From Celeribacter baekdonensis (lineage in GTDB: Bacteria > Pseudomonadota > Alphaproteobacteria > Rhodobacterales > Rhodobacteraceae), in NCBI RefSeq assembly GCF_900102315.1, contig NZ_FNBL01000015.1, positions 42,504-106,503 on the forward strand: a DNA stretch of 64,000 nt, given 5' to 3'. The notes under the pieces were generated by a model that was not told where the DNA came from, did no database searches, and saw only the letters and a program-made list of their open reading frames with translations. Shown here piece by piece: positions 62,746 to 64,000 of this stretch (the first letter of the stretch is position 1; the number at the start of each line of letters is the position of its first letter). Made by a program: the position numbers and the translations under genes.

Positions 62746-62992
62746 CGGACAAGGTGACGGGCAACGTGACAGGCAACGTGACGGGCAAAAACTGCGTCTG
62801 GCGGAACTTGCGGGTTTTCTCGCGGCGTGGCCGGGGCAGCGTCGGCTCATTGCGTTGGCCGGTCCACCCGGATCGGGCAAGTCCACCACAGCCGACCAGC
62901 TTTGCGAGAGGCTCGTACGGTTGGGTCGCTCTGCATCCGTCTTGCCGATGGATGGGTTTCATTACGATGATGCGGTGCTCATTCAACCCTGA
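62738..62992 (+). pseudogene. Fructokinase-like (FrcK-type) P-loop kinase, truncated
   Basis: An 84-residue frame beginning ATG 62738, overlapping the previous gene by 8 bp. It carries the Walker A GPPGSGKST and LPMDGFHYDD of the FrcK/nucleoside-kinase-like family (normally about 200 residues) but ends immediately after DDAVL. The N-terminal DGQGDGQRDRQRDGQ repeat stems from 12-bp units (about 62747-62790). The lost C-terminal two thirds suggest a relic. Confidence 0.7.
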
Positions 62993-63015
62993 GAAACACC
63001 ATGGGAGGAAGACAG

Positions 63016-63744
63016 ATGGCGGATTATGACAAGGGAGCACTTCTTGTAACCGGTGCCAGCGGCGGTATCGGCGGCGCAACCGTGCGTTTGCTGTGTCACA
63101 AGGGGGCGGATGTGATCGCTGCTGGCCAGAACGAGGAAAAACTTGCAGAACTGGCGCATGAAACCGGTTGCCGGACCTTGGTTTTCGACCTGACCTCGGA
63201 AGACAGCGTTGCGGCGGCACTCGGTGATCTGGATCTGTGGGGAGTGGTGAATTGCGGTGGGTTCGGCGGTGAGATCGCAACGCCGATGGAGACAGACATC
63301 TCGGTTTTTGACAAGGTCATTTCGATCAATGCGCGCGGCGCGTTGCTTGTGACGAAATACACGTCGCGCTCGATGATCCGTCTGGGCCGTGGTGGCGCGA
63401 TCGTGAATGTGTCGAGTCAGGCCTCTCTGGTCGGACTGAAGGGGCATATTTCCTACGGCTCGTCAAAGGCGGCCCTCGACAATATCACCCGCGTCTCCGC
63501 CTTGGAACTGGGTCCTCACGACATCCGGGTGAACGGGGTGCATCCGACTGTGGTGATGACGCCGATGTCCGCGTGGTACTGGGGACGACCCGAGATTGAG
63601 GGGCCGTTTTTAAGCCAGATGCCGTTGGGCCGTTGGGCCACCGAGGCGGACATCGCGGCGCCAATCGCCTTTCTGTTGAGTGAGGGGGCGTCGATGATTT
63701 CCGGCGTGGCCTTGCCAATCGACGGCGGCTATACGGCGGTATGA
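63016..63744 (+). CDS. SDR family oxidoreductase (L-xylulose reductase-like)
   Basis: A 242-residue short-chain dehydrogenase: VTGASGGIGG cofactor loop (about 12-21), NCGG, catalytic Ser in NVSSQAS and YGSSKAALDN. The HPTVVMTPM and C-terminal LPIDGGYTAV match the carbonyl reductase/L-xylulose reductase group. GGGAGG precedes a first Met (63001), but ATG 63016 gives the family start. A polyol or ketose dehydrogenase would fit the sugar locus. Confidence 0.85.
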   Translation: MADYDKGALLVTGASGGIGGATVRLLCHKGADVIAAGQNEEKLAELAHETGCRTLVFDLTSEDSVAAALGDLDLWGVVNCGGFGGEIATPMETDISVFDKVISINARGALLVTKYTSRSMIRLGRGGAIVNVSSQASLVGLKGHISYGSSKAALDNITRVSALELGPHDIRVNGVHPTVVMTPMSAWYWGRPEIEGPFLSQMPLGRWATEADIAAPIAFLLSEGASMISGVALPIDGGYTAV

Positions 63745-63804
63745 GGCGGACATGACCTCTGCCGGTGTGATCGAGCTGAAGGTGCTGCGCGCCGCGCGGT
63801 GATC

Positions 63805-63921
63805 ATGCATTGCGTAAGCCATATCGTCTGGCTCGAAGCGGGGGGAACGGACCTGAACCACATGCTGATCGGCCAAGTCGAACGGGATGGTTGGGAGTGG
63901 CCGGTTGTGAACTCACAGTGA
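63805..63921 (+). CDS. Short unassigned ORF
   Basis: A 38-residue frame (MHCVSHIVWLEAGGTDLN and on, ending VVNSQ) between the SDR gene and the window end. The frame is open back to the SDR stop with GHDLCRCDRAEGAARRAV. No family recognised and no clear ribosome site; may be a degraded gene. Confidence 0.25.
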   Translation: MHCVSHIVWLEAGGTDLNHMLIGQVERDGWEWPVVNSQ

Positions 63922-63944
63922 AGTGCAGTTCTTGATATCTCGTT

Positions 63945-64000
63945 TTACTCCAACCGGTTCTGTATTTCCATCAGGTTGCTTTCAAAGACCTCAGCGGGCG
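63945..64000 (-). CDS. C-terminal end of an unidentified minus-strand gene (partial)
   Basis: On the minus strand PAEVFESNLMEIQNRLE runs from the window edge to a TAA at 63947-63945. Seventeen residues are too few to assign a family. Confidence 0.35.
   Translation of the reverse strand, partial: PAEVFESNLMEIQNRLE

Overview
The window reads as a chromosomal segment of an alphaproteobacterium of the Rhodobacteraceae (Roseobacter/Rhodobacter type). This rests on high GC with strong third-position bias, DUF1127 and DUF4167 proteins, the lptF-lptG-lptD-surA-pdxA-rsmA order, the pepA-holC pair, an OlsB-like acyltransferase, and several ABC and TRAP uptake loci with catabolic enzymes. I saw no rRNA, tRNA, CRISPR array, transposase or prophage.

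Region 1 (1-25.7 kb) is mostly housekeeping: the 3' end of an OlsB-like acyltransferase, an AT-rich orphan gene, an Uup-type ABC-F ATPase, an outer-membrane beta-barrel protein, agmatinase, prfA-prmC, a DUF4167 protein, a membrane-anchored LuxR-type regulator, the envelope/cofactor/ribosome block lptF-lptG-lptD-surA-pdxA-rsmA, pepA-holC, a second ABC-F ATPase, ndk and kdsA. It closes with a 71-residue DUF1127 gene followed by a terminator-ended RNA carrying CCTCCTCCC-type motifs, very like the CcaF1/CcsR ('cuckoo RNA') arrangement of Rhodobacter.

Region 2 (25.7-37.6 kb, all minus strand) is a MarR-controlled uptake and oxidation locus: MarR, an SDR, a DAO-fold FAD oxidoreductase, a Tat-exported peptide/opine-type binding protein, two permeases, two more FAD oxidoreductases and a GhrA-like hydroxyacid dehydrogenase. 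A double-ATPase gene sits upstream on its own transcript. Two identical-type operators 21 bp apart lie upstream of marR. The substrate is probably an N-substituted amino acid, opine or amine (inference).

Region 3 (37.8-42.4 kb) holds a TbpB-like lipoprotein next to a Slam (DUF560) outer-membrane protein, a likely surface-lipoprotein export pair. It is followed by a LuxR-HTH/alpha-beta-hydrolase fusion divergent from an orphan LuxR regulator, with three perfect TTTGCACAT repeats between them.

Region 4 (42.5-53.6 kb) begins with a deletion scar (remnants of a tripartite tricarboxylate transporter and of an acyl-CoA dehydrogenase). It continues with an intact hydrolase, an AbrB-family membrane protein, a TRAP transporter, and a tightly packed GST, CMD-family, LigI-like lactonase, SDR and LysR set, suggesting catabolism of a cyclic or aromatic acid/lactone.

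Region 5 (53.8-64 kb) is a sugar/polyol locus around a SorC-family regulator: binding protein, permease, ATPase, PfkB kinase and a GatZ-like protein on one side; a LacD-like aldolase, ROK kinase, P-loop kinase, a truncated second kinase and an SDR on the other. Three matching 12-bp palindromes (GAAA-NN-TATTTC) flank the regulator and probably define its operators. Many intergenic spacers across the window carry 9-24 bp tandem duplications.
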